A stretch of DNA of 64,000 nucleotides, taken from Ancylobacter polymorphus (lineage in GTDB: Bacteria > Pseudomonadota > Alphaproteobacteria > Rhizobiales > Xanthobacteraceae). The notes beneath the pieces were generated by a model that saw only the letters and a list, made by a program, of their open reading frames with translations, ran no database searches and had not been told where the DNA came from. The number at the start of each line of letters is the position of its first letter. Positions within the stretch are counted from its first letter, which is position 1. The DNA lies in the NCBI RefSeq assembly GCF_022836935.1, contig NZ_CP083239.1:1812001-1876000 (forward strand), given 5' to 3'. Shown in pieces: positions 42,187 to 51,573 of this stretch. A program made the translations under genes and the position numbers.

Positions 42187-43662
42187 ATGAGCCCCGCCTC
42201 GCTTTATTCCCTCAAGCGCCGCTCCTCGGCGCGCGCCTTCGACGCCGCCCTGCTGGACGACCTGCCCGCAGCCATCCTCATGTGCGACCCCCATACGGGC
42301 GGGATCGACTACGCCAATGCGCGATCAAAGGCGCTGTATGAGACGATCCGGCACGCGCTGCCCAAGGCGCCGCCGGAGATCGTCGGCGCCTCGCTCAGCC
42401 TGTTCACCCTCGATCTCGCCTCCGCCGGCGACCGCCCGGCGCGCGGCGACCTTCAGCCCTTCTCCCGGGATGTGCACCTTGGCAACGAGGTGCTGCGCTT
42501 CGCCCTCTCGCCCCTGCGCAATGCCCGGGGCGAGTGCCAGCATGTGCAGGTGATGTGGAGCGTGGAAACGGCGGCGCTGATCGCCGAGGCCAAGATCCGG
42601 CGGCTGATGCAGATGGTCGATCAGATGCCGATCAATGTGATGACCTGCTCTCTCGACGGCTTCATCATCGACTACGCCAACCGCACCAGCCTCAACACGC
42701 TTCAGCGCATCGAGCAGCACCTGCCGATCAAGGCGTCCGAGCTGATCGGCTCCTCCATCGACGTGTTCCACAAGAAGCCGGAAATGCAGCGCCACATGCT
42801 GGCGGATGCCTCGCGGCTGCCGCACACGGCGCGGATCAAGGTCGGCCCGGAGACGCTCAATCTCTCCGTTTCCGCACTGATGACGCCCGATGGCCATTAT
42901 GACGGGCCGATGCTGACCTGGGCGCTGGTGACGGACACGGTGAAGGTGGCCGCCAGCGTCACCTCGGTCATCGAGGAGATGAACCAGTCCTCCGCCGCCA
43001 TGGAGGCTGCCAGCACCGATCTCGACAATCTCAGCCGCCAGAGCGAGGAGATGACCTCCTCCGTCGCCGCCTCGGCGGTGGAAATGTCGGTGTCCTTCGG
43101 CGAGGTCAGCAAGCAGATTCACAACGCGACCGCCATGACCACGCAGGCGGCCGAGCGTGCCACCTCGGCCGACGGGCTGGTCGGCGGGCTGGTGGCGAGC
43201 ATCGAGCGCATTGGCAACATCTCGGCGATGATCGAGCGCATCGCCTCGCAGACCAATCTCCTCGCCCTCAATGCCGCCATCGAGGCCGCCCGCGTCGGCG
43301 AAGCCGGCAAGGGCTTCGCGGTGGTCGCCTCCGAGGTGAAGGAACTGGCGCTGCAGACCGCCAACGCCACCAAGGAGATCAGCACCCAGGTCGGTGCGGT
43401 GCAGCAGGCCAGCAGCGACGCGGCGCGGGCGGTGAGCGAGATCACCCACAGTGTCGGCACGCTGCGCGATGTGTTCTCGACCCTCTCCGCCGCGGTGGAG
43501 GAACAGAGCGTCACCAATGCCTCGGTGACCGAGAGCATCAACGGCGTCTCGCGCATCTCCGGCCAGATCCGGGGCACGGCGGGGCAGATCGAACAGGTTT
43601 CCGATGCCGTCTCCGCGCTTGGCGGGCGGCTACGCGACGAAGTGAAGGTGCTGACCGCCTGA
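42187..43662 (+). CDS. Soluble chemoreceptor (methyl-accepting type) with two PAS domains
   Basis: This 491-residue protein has no membrane segment. It has two PAS-like domains (about 20-125, [20 protein letters not shown]; and about 138-250, [20 protein letters not shown]), then a helical signalling region. The chemoreceptor tip reads [20 protein letters not shown] followed by [17 protein letters not shown]. It should feed a CheA array in the cytoplasm and sense an internal signal. It lies 58 bases after the double-Cache kinase gene in the same direction and is closed by a strong terminator. Confidence 0.9.
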   Translation: MSPASLYSLKRRSSARAFDAALLDDLPAAILMCDPHTGGIDYANARSKALYETIRHALPKAPPEIVGASLSLFTLDLASAGDRPARGDLQPFSRDVHLGNEVLRFALSPLRNARGECQHVQVMWSVETAALIAEAKIRRLMQMVDQMPINVMTCSLDGFIIDYANRTSLNTLQRIEQHLPIKASELIGSSIDVFHKKPEMQRHMLADASRLPHTARIKVGPETLNLSVSALMTPDGHYDGPMLTWALVTDTVKVAASVTSVIEEMNQSSAAMEAASTDLDNLSRQSEEMTSSVAASAVEMSVSFGEVSKQIHNATAMTTQAAERATSADGLVGGLVASIERIGNISAMIERIASQTNLLALNAAIEAARVGEAGKGFAVVASEVKELALQTANATKEISTQVGAVQQASSDAARAVSEITHSVGTLRDVFSTLSAAVEEQSVTNASVTESINGVSRISGQIRGTAGQIEQVSDAVSALGGRLRDEVKVLTA

Positions 43663-43716
43663 GCGACGAGCGGGCCGGGCACCCGCGAGACATCCCGTTC
43701 CTGCACAACCTCCCAA

Positions 43717-43743
43717 GGGCCGGCTTCCGCCGGCCTCTTTTTT
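43717..43743 (+). terminator. Rho-independent terminator after the chemoreceptor gene
   Basis: A seven-base perfect stem (GGCCGGC with GCCGGCC, TTCC loop) is followed by TC and six T, 55 bases after the chemoreceptor stop. Confidence 0.9.
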
Positions 43744-43853
43744 GCGTTCTCTCGCCACTTGGGTGCCGCAGAATCGGCCGCTTCCCTCTCCCCACAGGGA
43801 ACCTTTTCGCGCGGACCTGCGTTTTGTGCTCGATCCGACACATGAGAGCACCC

Positions 43854-44102
43854 ATGTCCGACTGCTACTGGGACGCTGATCTGGAACGCCCGCTGCGCAC
43901 GCGCGAGGGCGGTCGCCTGCGCACGCTTCGCGACGCTTACGAATTTGTCGGCACCCGCAGCGCCTGTCCCGGCCATCCCCTGGTCAAGACCACGCTCGGC
44001 GCGCTTGCCACTGCGGCGCGGAGCGGGGCGCCGCTGGATCTGCGCCGCGCGCTGGAGCGCACGGTGCGCCTCATGCGCGCCAACCATTGGGGCTGGGGCT
44101 GA
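43854..44102 (+). CDS. Small protein of unknown function (weakly DUF982-like)
   Basis: This is an 82-residue frame from the ATG at 43854 (in-frame ATGs at 43842 and 43824 are possible). It reads DADLERPLRTREGGRLRTLR near the N-terminus and is Arg/Leu/Ala-rich, with a helical C-terminal half ending MRANHWGWG. The pattern of a target strand, LRTLRDAYEF, then a later helix faintly resembles DUF982 proteins common in Rhizobiales. It is isolated between a terminator and glgX. I am not certain it is expressed. Confidence 0.45.
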   Translation: MSDCYWDADLERPLRTREGGRLRTLRDAYEFVGTRSACPGHPLVKTTLGALATAARSGAPLDLRRALERTVRLMRANHWGWG

Positions 44103-44196
44103 CGCTCCACTCTCCGGCCGTTCCGGATGTGCCACGCGCCGCCCCCGCGGCGCGAATGACTGAACGCGTCCTTTTCCTCCTTCTGGTGACCCCATC

Positions 44197-46260
44197 ATGC
44201 GCAAGATATTGCCCGGTTCTGCCTTTCCGCTCGGCGTGACGGTCGACGGGAGAGGAACGAATTTTGCGCTCTTCTCGGACAATGCCGTCGGGGTGACGCT
44301 GTGCCTGTTCGACCGCTATGGCCAGACGGAGCTGGAGCGCATCGACCTGCATGAATGCACCAATGGCGTCTGGCACTGCTATCTGCCGGGCGTCGGGCGC
44401 GGGCAGGTTTATGGCTGGCGCGTCCACGGCCCGTGGGCGCCCGAAGTCGGCCACCGTTTCAACCCGAACAAGCTGCTGCTCGACCCCTATGCCCGCATGC
44501 TGGTCGGCAATATCGAATGGGATGACGCGCTTTACGGCTACACGATCGGCGCCGGCGACGATGCCGACCTGATCATGGACGGACGTGACAGCGCCCCCTT
44601 CATGCCTAAGGCCCGCGTCGTCGCCGGCACGCCGATGGCGGCGACACAGCACCCGCGCGTCTCCTGGGCCAAGACGGTGATCTATGAGGGCCATGTGCGC
44701 GGGCTGACCATGCGCCACCCGCTGATCCCGGAATCCATTCGCGGCACCTTCACCGCGCTCGGCCAGCCGGAATTCATCGACTACCTCGCCAAGCTCGGCG
44801 TCACCGCGCTGGAACTGCTGCCCGTTCACGCCTTCACCCAGGACCGGCACCTTCTCGATCGGGGCCTCGCCAATTACTGGGGCTACAACACGCTGAACTT
44901 CTTCGCCCCGGAGCCGCGTTATCTCGGCGAGGACGGGCTCGACGCCATTGGCGAAGCGGTGGACCGGCTGCATCAGGCCGGCATCGAGATCATTCTCGAC
45001 GTGGTCTACAACCACACCTGCGAGGGCAACCATCTCGGGCCGACGCTCTCCTTCAAGGGCATCGACAACGCGTCCTATTACCGGCTGCTGCCGGGCAATG
45101 GCCGCTATTATGACGACCTCACCGGCTGCGGAAACTCGGTGAACACCGACCATCCCCGCGTGCTGCAGATGGTGATGGACTCACTTCGCATGTGGGCGTC
45201 CATCTACGGCATTGACGGCTTCCGCTTCGACCTCGCCACCACGCTCGGCCGCCGGCCGGACGGGTTCGATCCCGGCCATGCCTTCTTCAACGCCATTCTC
45301 CAGGACCCGACGCTGGGCGGGCTGAAGCTGATCGCCGAGCCGTGGGATGTCGGCCCCGGCGGCTACCAGCTCGGCGCCTTCCCGCCCGGCTTCTCCGAAT
45401 GGAACGGCGACTACCGCGACAAGGTGCGCGAATTCTGGTGCGGTTCGGAAGGGCTGCTGCCGAGCTTCGCCACCCGCTTCGCCGCCTCGCAGGACATCTT
45501 TTCGGAAGGGCGCCGCCGGCCGTGGTCGAGCCTCAATTTCATCACCGCCCATGACGGTTTCACCCTGCACGACCTCGTCACCTATAATGACAAGCACAAT
45601 GAGGCCAATGGCGAGGATGGCCGCGACGGCCATGACGACAATAAGAGCTGGAACTGCGGAGTCGAAGGCGAGACCGACGACCCCGCGATCAACGCGCTGC
45701 GCCGCCGGCAGAAGCGCAATTTGATCGCCACTTTGTTCCTCAGCCAGGGCGTGCCCATGCTGCTGGCGGGCGACGAGCGTTCGAACTCGCAGGGCGGCAA
45801 CAACAACGCCTATTGCCAGGACAATGAGATCGGCTGGGTCGACTGGTCGAATGAAGACCCGGAGCTGCCGGAATTCGTTGCCCGCCTCGCCCAGCTGCGA
45901 AAAGTCCATTCCTGCCTGTCGCGGCCGGAATTCCTCACCGGCTCGCGCAATGAGATGGGCCAGCCGGATGTCGCCTGGTTCAACAATGGCGGCACGCGGA
46001 TGACCGAGGAGAACTGGGCCGATCCGCATTCGAAATGCCTCACCCTGCGCCTCGCGCCGGTGCTGCCCGAGGAGCCGTCGCTGGTGATCATGCTCAACGC
46101 CTCGCATGTCGATGTCGATTTCGTCGCCCCGCCGGTGCAGTCCGGCCATTGGGAAGCGATCCTCGCCACCGGCGACGATCTTGAAGGCGCGAGTCTCGAC
46201 GGCGGTGGCACCTTCGGCGTGCCGGCCCGCACCCTCATCGTGTGGGAATGGCGGGCATGA
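44197..46260 (+). CDS. glgX: Glycogen debranching enzyme GlgX (isoamylase type)
   Basis: GlgX hydrolyses alpha-1,6 branches of glycogen and releases linear maltodextrins, the substrate of TreY. The 687-residue protein has an N-terminal CBM48-like domain (GVTVDGRGTNFALFSDNAVG) and a GH13 barrel. Catalytic motifs are DGFRFDLATTLGRR (nucleophile Asp), LIAEPWDVGPGGYQLG (acid/base Glu) and FITAHDGFTLHDLVTYNDKH (transition-state Asp). The SNSQGGNNNAYCQDNEIGWV block is typical of GlgX/TreX. Its stop overlaps treZ by four bases, giving a coupled glgX-treZ-treY set. Confidence 0.95.
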   Translation: MRKILPGSAFPLGVTVDGRGTNFALFSDNAVGVTLCLFDRYGQTELERIDLHECTNGVWHCYLPGVGRGQVYGWRVHGPWAPEVGHRFNPNKLLLDPYARMLVGNIEWDDALYGYTIGAGDDADLIMDGRDSAPFMPKARVVAGTPMAATQHPRVSWAKTVIYEGHVRGLTMRHPLIPESIRGTFTALGQPEFIDYLAKLGVTALELLPVHAFTQDRHLLDRGLANYWGYNTLNFFAPEPRYLGEDGLDAIGEAVDRLHQAGIEIILDVVYNHTCEGNHLGPTLSFKGIDNASYYRLLPGNGRYYDDLTGCGNSVNTDHPRVLQMVMDSLRMWASIYGIDGFRFDLATTLGRRPDGFDPGHAFFNAILQDPTLGGLKLIAEPWDVGPGGYQLGAFPPGFSEWNGDYRDKVREFWCGSEGLLPSFATRFAASQDIFSEGRRRPWSSLNFITAHDGFTLHDLVTYNDKHNEANGEDGRDGHDDNKSWNCGVEGETDDPAINALRRRQKRNLIATLFLSQGVPMLLAGDERSNSQGGNNNAYCQDNEIGWVDWSNEDPELPEFVARLAQLRKVHSCLSRPEFLTGSRNEMGQPDVAWFNNGGTRMTEENWADPHSKCLTLRLAPVLPEEPSLVIMLNASHVDVDFVAPPVQSGHWEAILATGDDLEGASLDGGGTFGVPARTLIVWEWRA

Positions 46261-48032
46261 ACAGCACGTTCGGCCCGCTGATCGCGGGCGCCACCACACG
46301 CTTTCGCCTGTTCGCCCCGCAAGCCGCCACCGTGAGCCTTGAGATCGACGGCGCGGGACCGGTGGCGATGGAGAAAGGCGCGGACGGCTTCTTCACCGCC
46401 GCTGTCGACGGGCTCAATGCCGGCACGCGCTATCGCTTCCGCCTCGGCGAGGGGCAGGCCGGCCTCGCCGTGCCCGATCCCGCCTCGCGCGGGCAGGCAG
46501 AAGATGCCGATGGCTGGAGCCTCGTCCCCGCGCCGGTCCCCTCCAGCGCGCCCGGCCCGTCGCGGCCCTGGCATGAGGCCATCATCGCCGAGGTGCATGT
46601 CGGCACCGCCACGCCGGAAGGCACGTTCCGCGCGCTGATCGACCGGTTGGATCATTACCGCGATGCCGGCTTCACGGTTATCGAGTTGTTGCCGGTCGCC
46701 GATTTCGCCGGGCGCCGCAACTGGGGCTATGACGGCGTGCTGCTCTACGCGCCCGACACCGCCTATGGCACGCCGGAGGATTTGCGCGCGCTGATCGACG
46801 CCGCGCATGAGCGCGGCCTCGGCATGATGCTCGATGTCGTCTACAACCATTTTGGCCCGAGCGGGAATTACCTGCCGCTCTACGCCAAATCCTTCTTCCG
46901 CGCGGATATCGACACCCCCTGGGGCCCGGCGATCGACCTCGAAAACCCTGTTGTCCGGGCCTTCTTCAGCGAGAACGCCGCCTATTGGCTCGCCGAATTC
47001 GGCTTTGACGGGCTGCGCTTCGACGCGGTGCATGCGCTGGCGACCACGGGCGCCGAGACCTTCCTGCGCGAGATCGCGGCCGCCTGCCGGGCGGTGAAGC
47101 GGGACGCCTGGCTGGTGCTGGAGAACCACGACAACATCGCCGGCTGGATGACGCGCGACGACCATCTCTACGACGCGCAATGGAACGACGACTGGCACCA
47201 TGCCTTCCATGTGCTGGCGAGCGGCGAGCGCACCGGCTATTACGCGCCCTATGCGCGCGATGCCGTCGCCGCCGCCGGCCGGGCGCTTTCCGAGGGCTTC
47301 GTCTTCCAGGGCGAGCCCTATCCCGGCGAGGGCGGGCACCCGCGCGGCACGGTGAGCAAGGAACTCGCGCCCGACGCTTTCGTCGCCTTCGCCCAGAACC
47401 ACGACCATATCGGCAACCGCCCGCTCGGCGACCGGCTGGCGGCGGGTCTGGCGCCGGAGCGGCTCGCCTTCCTGCGCTTCGTGCTGATGCTCTCGCCCGC
47501 CATTCCGCTGCTGTTCCAGGGCGAGGAGGCGCTGCTGTCGCAGCCCTTCCCGTTCTTCTGCGATTTCGAGGGCGATCTCGCCGAGGCGGTGCGCAATGGC
47601 CGGCGCAGCGAGTTCGCCGATTTCTTCGACGCCCATGGCGAAAGCTTCCCCGACCCGCTGAGCGAAGCCACCTTCATCTCCGCCAAGCTGAAGGCGGAGG
47701 ATTTCCGGACCCCGCAAGCGCGGGCGGAACTCGACATCTTCCGCCGGCTGGCGGATGAGCGCCGCCGGCTGGTGTGGCCGCTGGCGGCGAGTGGCTATCG
47801 CGGCAGCGAACTCAGCCGCAGCGGCGAGGCGCTGCGGGTCGCCTGGCACTTCAACGCCGGCACGCTGGTGATGGTGCTGAATGGCGGCCGGCAGGCGGCC
47901 ACGCTCGACCCGATGACCGGCATTGCCGGCATGCCGGCCGGGGCCAGCACCGGCGGAGTGATCCACGAAGCCGAGGGCAAGCTCACCCTCGGCCCCTTCG
48001 CCGCCGCCGTCTGGAGCCTCGCGCCCGCATGA
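46257..48032 (+). CDS. treZ: Malto-oligosyltrehalose trehalohydrolase TreZ
   Basis: TreZ releases trehalose from the terminal trehalosyl unit made by TreY. The 591-residue protein has an N-terminal CBM48/E-set region (FRLFAPQAATVSLEIDGAGP) and a GH13 barrel. The barrel carries NWGYDGVLLYAPDTAYGTPE, MLDVVYNHFGPSGNYLPLY, FGFDGLRFDAVHAL (nucleophile Asp), LVLENHDN (Glu) and FAQNHDHIGNRPLG (Asp). The ATG at 46257 lies inside the glgX stop, and the stop overlaps treY by four bases. Length is normal. Confidence 0.95.
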   Translation: MNSTFGPLIAGATTRFRLFAPQAATVSLEIDGAGPVAMEKGADGFFTAAVDGLNAGTRYRFRLGEGQAGLAVPDPASRGQAEDADGWSLVPAPVPSSAPGPSRPWHEAIIAEVHVGTATPEGTFRALIDRLDHYRDAGFTVIELLPVADFAGRRNWGYDGVLLYAPDTAYGTPEDLRALIDAAHERGLGMMLDVVYNHFGPSGNYLPLYAKSFFRADIDTPWGPAIDLENPVVRAFFSENAAYWLAEFGFDGLRFDAVHALATTGAETFLREIAAACRAVKRDAWLVLENHDNIAGWMTRDDHLYDAQWNDDWHHAFHVLASGERTGYYAPYARDAVAAAGRALSEGFVFQGEPYPGEGGHPRGTVSKELAPDAFVAFAQNHDHIGNRPLGDRLAAGLAPERLAFLRFVLMLSPAIPLLFQGEEALLSQPFPFFCDFEGDLAEAVRNGRRSEFADFFDAHGESFPDPLSEATFISAKLKAEDFRTPQARAELDIFRRLADERRRLVWPLAASGYRGSELSRSGEALRVAWHFNAGTLVMVLNGGRQAATLDPMTGIAGMPAGASTGGVIHEAEGKLTLGPFAAAVWSLAPA

Positions 48033-50545
48033 ACCCGCCGCTTCGCGCCACCTACCGCCTGCAGTTCCATCGCGGCTTCACCTTTGCCGATGCCGAGGGG
48101 CTGGTGCCCTATCTCGCCGAGCTCGGCATCAGCCATCTCTACGCCTCGCCGATCACCATGGCGGTGCCGGGCTCGACCCATGGCTATGACGTGGCCGACC
48201 CGACCCGCATCAACCTGGAGCTCGGCGGGGAGGAGGGGTTTGCGCGCCTCGCCGCCGCGCTGGTCGAGCGCGGCATGGGCGTGCTGCTCGACATCGTGCC
48301 CAACCACATGGCGGCGTCCAGCCACAACCCGTTCTGGAACGACATGCTGGAAGGCGGGCCGGGTTCGCCCGCCGCGCGCGTGTTCGATGTGAAATGGGAG
48401 AGCGGCCGGCTGCTGCTGCCGCTGCTCGGCGATCCGCTCAAAGCCACATGGGAGGCGGGCAGCCTGTCGCTGGAGGCCGATTACGCGCTGGGGCGGATCA
48501 ATGTCGCCTATGCCGACCATCGCTTTCCGCTGCGCGCGACGAGCGTGGCCGCGCTGCTGCGCGCGGCGGGGCTTGAGGCGGCCGCCGCCGCGTTCGAGCG
48601 GGTGGAAGCCTCGCCCAGCGATGCCGGTCTCGGCGCGGCGCGGGTGGTGTTCACCGGCCTTGGCGACAGCGAGCGCGGCGCGCTCGACTCGGTCCTCGCG
48701 CAAGCGGACCTCGCCAGCCTGCTGGAGGACCAGCACTGGCGGCTCGCCTGGTGGCGGACGGCGGCGCATGATCTCAATTACCGCCGCTTCTTCAACATCA
48801 CCGACCTTGCCGGCGTACGGGTCGAGGACCCCGAGGTGTTCGACCTCGTGCACCGCCTGCCGTTGGACCTGATCGCCCGCGGGCTCGTTCACGGCCTGCG
48901 CATCGACCATATTGACGGGCTGGTCGACCCCGCCGGCTATTGCGACAGGCTGCGCGCCGCGGTGGGTGCGGACGTGCCGCTCCTCGTCGAGAAGATATTG
49001 GAGCCGGGAGAGGTGCTTCGCCCGTGGCCGATTGAGGGCACCACCGGCTATGAGCGGCTGAACGACATCAACGCGCTCTGCGTCGACCCCGAGGGCTATC
49101 GCCGCTTCGAGGAGGCGCTGCGGACCCGCCATCTGCTCATCGGCGCGCTGCCCGAGCGGCTCGCCGACGCCAAGCGGCAGGTGCTGGAAGCGAGCCTGAA
49201 GGCCGAGGTCGACATTCTGGCGACTTTGGCCCGCGAGGGGCTGGACGCGGCGATGCAGGCCGGCGACCTCACCGACACCGCGATCCGCGACGCCGTGGTG
49301 GCGCTGCTCGCCCATTGCCCGGTCTACCGCTCCTACGCGACGCCCCAAGGCCATGCGCCCGAGGATGTGGCGATCTGGGAGGAGATCCGCGCCCGCATCG
49401 AAGCCAACGAGAACCCGCTCACCGCCGCCGCCGCCACGCTGCTGTTGCAGCGGGTGGAGCATCCCGAGCGGCCGAGCGACCATGAGTTCCGCTCGCGCTT
49501 CCAGCAGCTCAGCGGCCCGGCCATGGCCAAGGGTTTCGAGGACACGGAGCTGTATCGTTACCCCGTGCTGCTCTGCGCCAATGAGGTGGGCGGCAGCCTC
49601 AACCATCCCGCCCGCACGGCGGCGGAGATGCACGCGCTGAACGCGGCGCGGGCGCAGGCGGGGCTGAGCGATCTGATCCCGCTCGCCACCCACGACACCA
49701 AGCGCGGCCCCGGTCCTCGCGCCCGGCTCGCCGCGCTCAGCCACCAGCCCGCGCACTGGCTCGCCTTCACCGAGGAGGCGCGGGAGCTTGTCGCGCCGCT
49801 GCTGCGCGAGGAGGCGGGCATGGCGATGCCCGACCCGCTCGATGCGCATATGATCCTGCAAACGCTGGTCTCGGCCTGGCCGATCAGCGCCGAGCGCATG
49901 GCCGGCTACATCACCAAGGCGCTGCGCGAGGCCAAGCGCCACAGCAATTGGGAAACGCCGAACGCGCCTTATGAGGAGGCCTGCCTCGCCTTCGCCGCCG
50001 GGCTGATCGAGGCGCCGGAGGCGGCCGGCTTCCGCGCGCGAATGGAGGCGCTGCTGGCGGAAATCGCGCCGGCCGGGCGGCTGGTCGGCCTCACCCAGCT
50101 CATCCTCCAGCACACGCTGCCGGGCACGCCGGACCTTTATCAGGGCACGGAATTCCGCGATTTCTCGCTGGTCGATCCGGATAATCGCCGCCCGGTCGAC
50201 TGGGCGGCGCGGCAGGCGGCGCTGCACGGCGAGGACACTTCGGAGGCCGGCGACGCCGAGTATTTCCGGCTGACGCGGGCGCTGCTGGCGCTCCGCCAGC
50301 GCAATGGCGCTCTGACGGGTGGGGACTACCGGCCTCTCGACATGGCGTCCGGCCGCGTCGGCTGGTTCGGCTTCGAGCGCAGGCGCGGCGAGGAGGCGGT
50401 GCGCGTCGTTGTGCCGACGCGCCTGCCGGCCGATGTGGGCGAGGCGAAGGTGCCGGGCGACTTCATCGCGCCGGGCTGGCGGGTACTCGACGCGCTTGGC
50501 CCGGATGCGCCGTTCCTGATCGCGGAACGCGGCGCGGCGCGCTGA
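48029..50545 (+). CDS. treY: Malto-oligosyltrehalose synthase TreY
   Basis: TreY isomerises the reducing-end alpha-1,4 bond of maltodextrin to the alpha,alpha-1,1 bond of trehalose. The 838-residue GH13 protein has ATYRLQFHRGFTFADAEGLV, SHLYASPITMAVPGSTHGYD, LDIVPNHMA, HGLRIDHIDGLVDPAGY (catalytic Asp) and LLVEKILEPGEVL (catalytic Glu). One oddity: the strongly conserved HDTKRSEDVRAR block reads HDTKRGPGPRARLAAL here, keeping HDTKR but replacing the SED part. It is the last gene of the operon and ends seven bases from the convergent transporter gene. Confidence 0.95.
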   Translation: MNPPLRATYRLQFHRGFTFADAEGLVPYLAELGISHLYASPITMAVPGSTHGYDVADPTRINLELGGEEGFARLAAALVERGMGVLLDIVPNHMAASSHNPFWNDMLEGGPGSPAARVFDVKWESGRLLLPLLGDPLKATWEAGSLSLEADYALGRINVAYADHRFPLRATSVAALLRAAGLEAAAAAFERVEASPSDAGLGAARVVFTGLGDSERGALDSVLAQADLASLLEDQHWRLAWWRTAAHDLNYRRFFNITDLAGVRVEDPEVFDLVHRLPLDLIARGLVHGLRIDHIDGLVDPAGYCDRLRAAVGADVPLLVEKILEPGEVLRPWPIEGTTGYERLNDINALCVDPEGYRRFEEALRTRHLLIGALPERLADAKRQVLEASLKAEVDILATLAREGLDAAMQAGDLTDTAIRDAVVALLAHCPVYRSYATPQGHAPEDVAIWEEIRARIEANENPLTAAAATLLLQRVEHPERPSDHEFRSRFQQLSGPAMAKGFEDTELYRYPVLLCANEVGGSLNHPARTAAEMHALNAARAQAGLSDLIPLATHDTKRGPGPRARLAALSHQPAHWLAFTEEARELVAPLLREEAGMAMPDPLDAHMILQTLVSAWPISAERMAGYITKALREAKRHSNWETPNAPYEEACLAFAAGLIEAPEAAGFRARMEALLAEIAPAGRLVGLTQLILQHTLPGTPDLYQGTEFRDFSLVDPDNRRPVDWAARQAALHGEDTSEAGDAEYFRLTRALLALRQRNGALTGGDYRPLDMASGRVGWFGFERRRGEEAVRVVVPTRLPADVGEAKVPGDFIAPGWRVLDALGPDAPFLIAERGAAR

Positions 50546-50552
50546 GCGCGGC

Positions 50553-51503
50553 TCAGCCCGGCCTGCGGCGAAAGAAGCCGATGACGCCGACAAGGCTGCG
50601 CAGCGCGATCCAGCCGATGATTGCGTTGCCGGCGACGAACAGCGCCAGCGCCATCTGCGTCACCGGCGCGCCGGCGCCCTGTTCCACCAGCTTCAGCGCG
50701 GCGAGCGGCAGGCTGGCCACGCCGAAGGTGTAGCCCCAGGCGCCGGGCCCGAAGGGCTGTTGGCGCAGCCAGGGCACGAGGCGCAGCATTACCAGCGCGA
50801 GAAAGCAGCCATAGCCGAACAGAGCCAGCGCCGCCCGGTCCGCCGGCCCCGGCGCTAGCGAGAGATAGGCGACGCAGGCCACCGCTGGCGGCGCCAGTTC
50901 CATGCCGAGGCTTGCGCGGGCGGTGGCCGGTAGCCCGTGCTGGAACAGCCGGGTGAGGAACACCGATTCCATGGAGAGCCACGAGAACACCCCCATGCCG
51001 AAGAACATCCAGCCTAGCGCCGGCTGGCCGAAGGTGGCGCTGGCGATGCCGGCGACCAGCCCGCCGCCGACGGTGGGCAGATAGAGGATCGGCGTCACCT
51101 CCTGCGGCGCCCGCCCGCCCTGCCACAGCCCGCCGACGCTCCAGGCAGCATAGAGCGCGACCCCGGCCGCCCCGGCGATGAACAGGCCCCAGCCGAGCAG
51201 CGGCACATGCGGGCCGATGGCGATGGCGGCGATGAGGGTGGAAACCGGCGCCAGCGCGGCGATGAGGCCCTGCGCGGGGTGGCGTATTTCCTCACGCGCG
51301 GCGGCGGGGTGGAATCGCCATTTCAGCGCGTAGAGCACGCTCCACAGCAGCCAGAGCCCGAAGGCGAGCACGGCCAGCGCCTCGCCGATCAGCACCGGCG
51401 CGCCCCACAGCCGGCTCGCCACCCGCCAGCCATTGGCGAGGCCGCCAATGCCGAGCACGGTGCCGAAGAAGATGGGGCGCATGTGGAGGAGGAAGGAGGT
51501 CAC
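50553..51503 (-). CDS. TehA/SLAC1-family (TDT) membrane transporter
   Basis: This hydrophobic protein of about 316 residues has some ten membrane helices and the layout of the TDT/SLAC1 family (tellurite-resistance protein TehA, anion or dicarboxylate channels). Recognisable parts are RPIFFGTVLGIGGLANGWR at the N-terminus and GMGVFSWLSMESVFLTRLFQ in the centre. The GTG at 51503 aligns best with the short N-terminus of TehA; a longer frame reaches 51560 and a shorter one starts at ATG 51482. It lies downstream of phnE in the same direction (70-base gap) and may be co-transcribed with the phosphonate uptake genes. The substrate is unknown. Confidence 0.8.
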   Translation of the reverse strand: MTSFLLHMRPIFFGTVLGIGGLANGWRVASRLWGAPVLIGEALAVLAFGLWLLWSVLYALKWRFHPAAAREEIRHPAQGLIAALAPVSTLIAAIAIGPHVPLLGWGLFIAGAAGVALYAAWSVGGLWQGGRAPQEVTPILYLPTVGGGLVAGIASATFGQPALGWMFFGMGVFSWLSMESVFLTRLFQHGLPATARASLGMELAPPAVACVAYLSLAPGPADRAALALFGYGCFLALVMLRLVPWLRQQPFGPGAWGYTFGVASLPLAALKLVEQGAGAPVTQMALALFVAGNAIIGWIALRSLVGVIGFFRRRPG

Positions 51504-51573
51504 GAATGGGCACCTGTCGCTTGAGCCGCGACACTTACCCCCTCGCTCCGCGGAAAGCACCCTCCGCGCGGGT

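Noticed and set aside
48695..48705. CTCGCGCAAGC inside treY, matching the core of the flagellar control element
   Set aside because: The upstream half-site is missing and the site is inside a trehalose gene; it is explained by codon use (VLAQA).
47795..50593. A 932-codon minus-strand open frame opposite treY
   Set aside because: treY is unmistakable on the plus strand; the antisense product is low-complexity and has no ribosome-binding site or motif.
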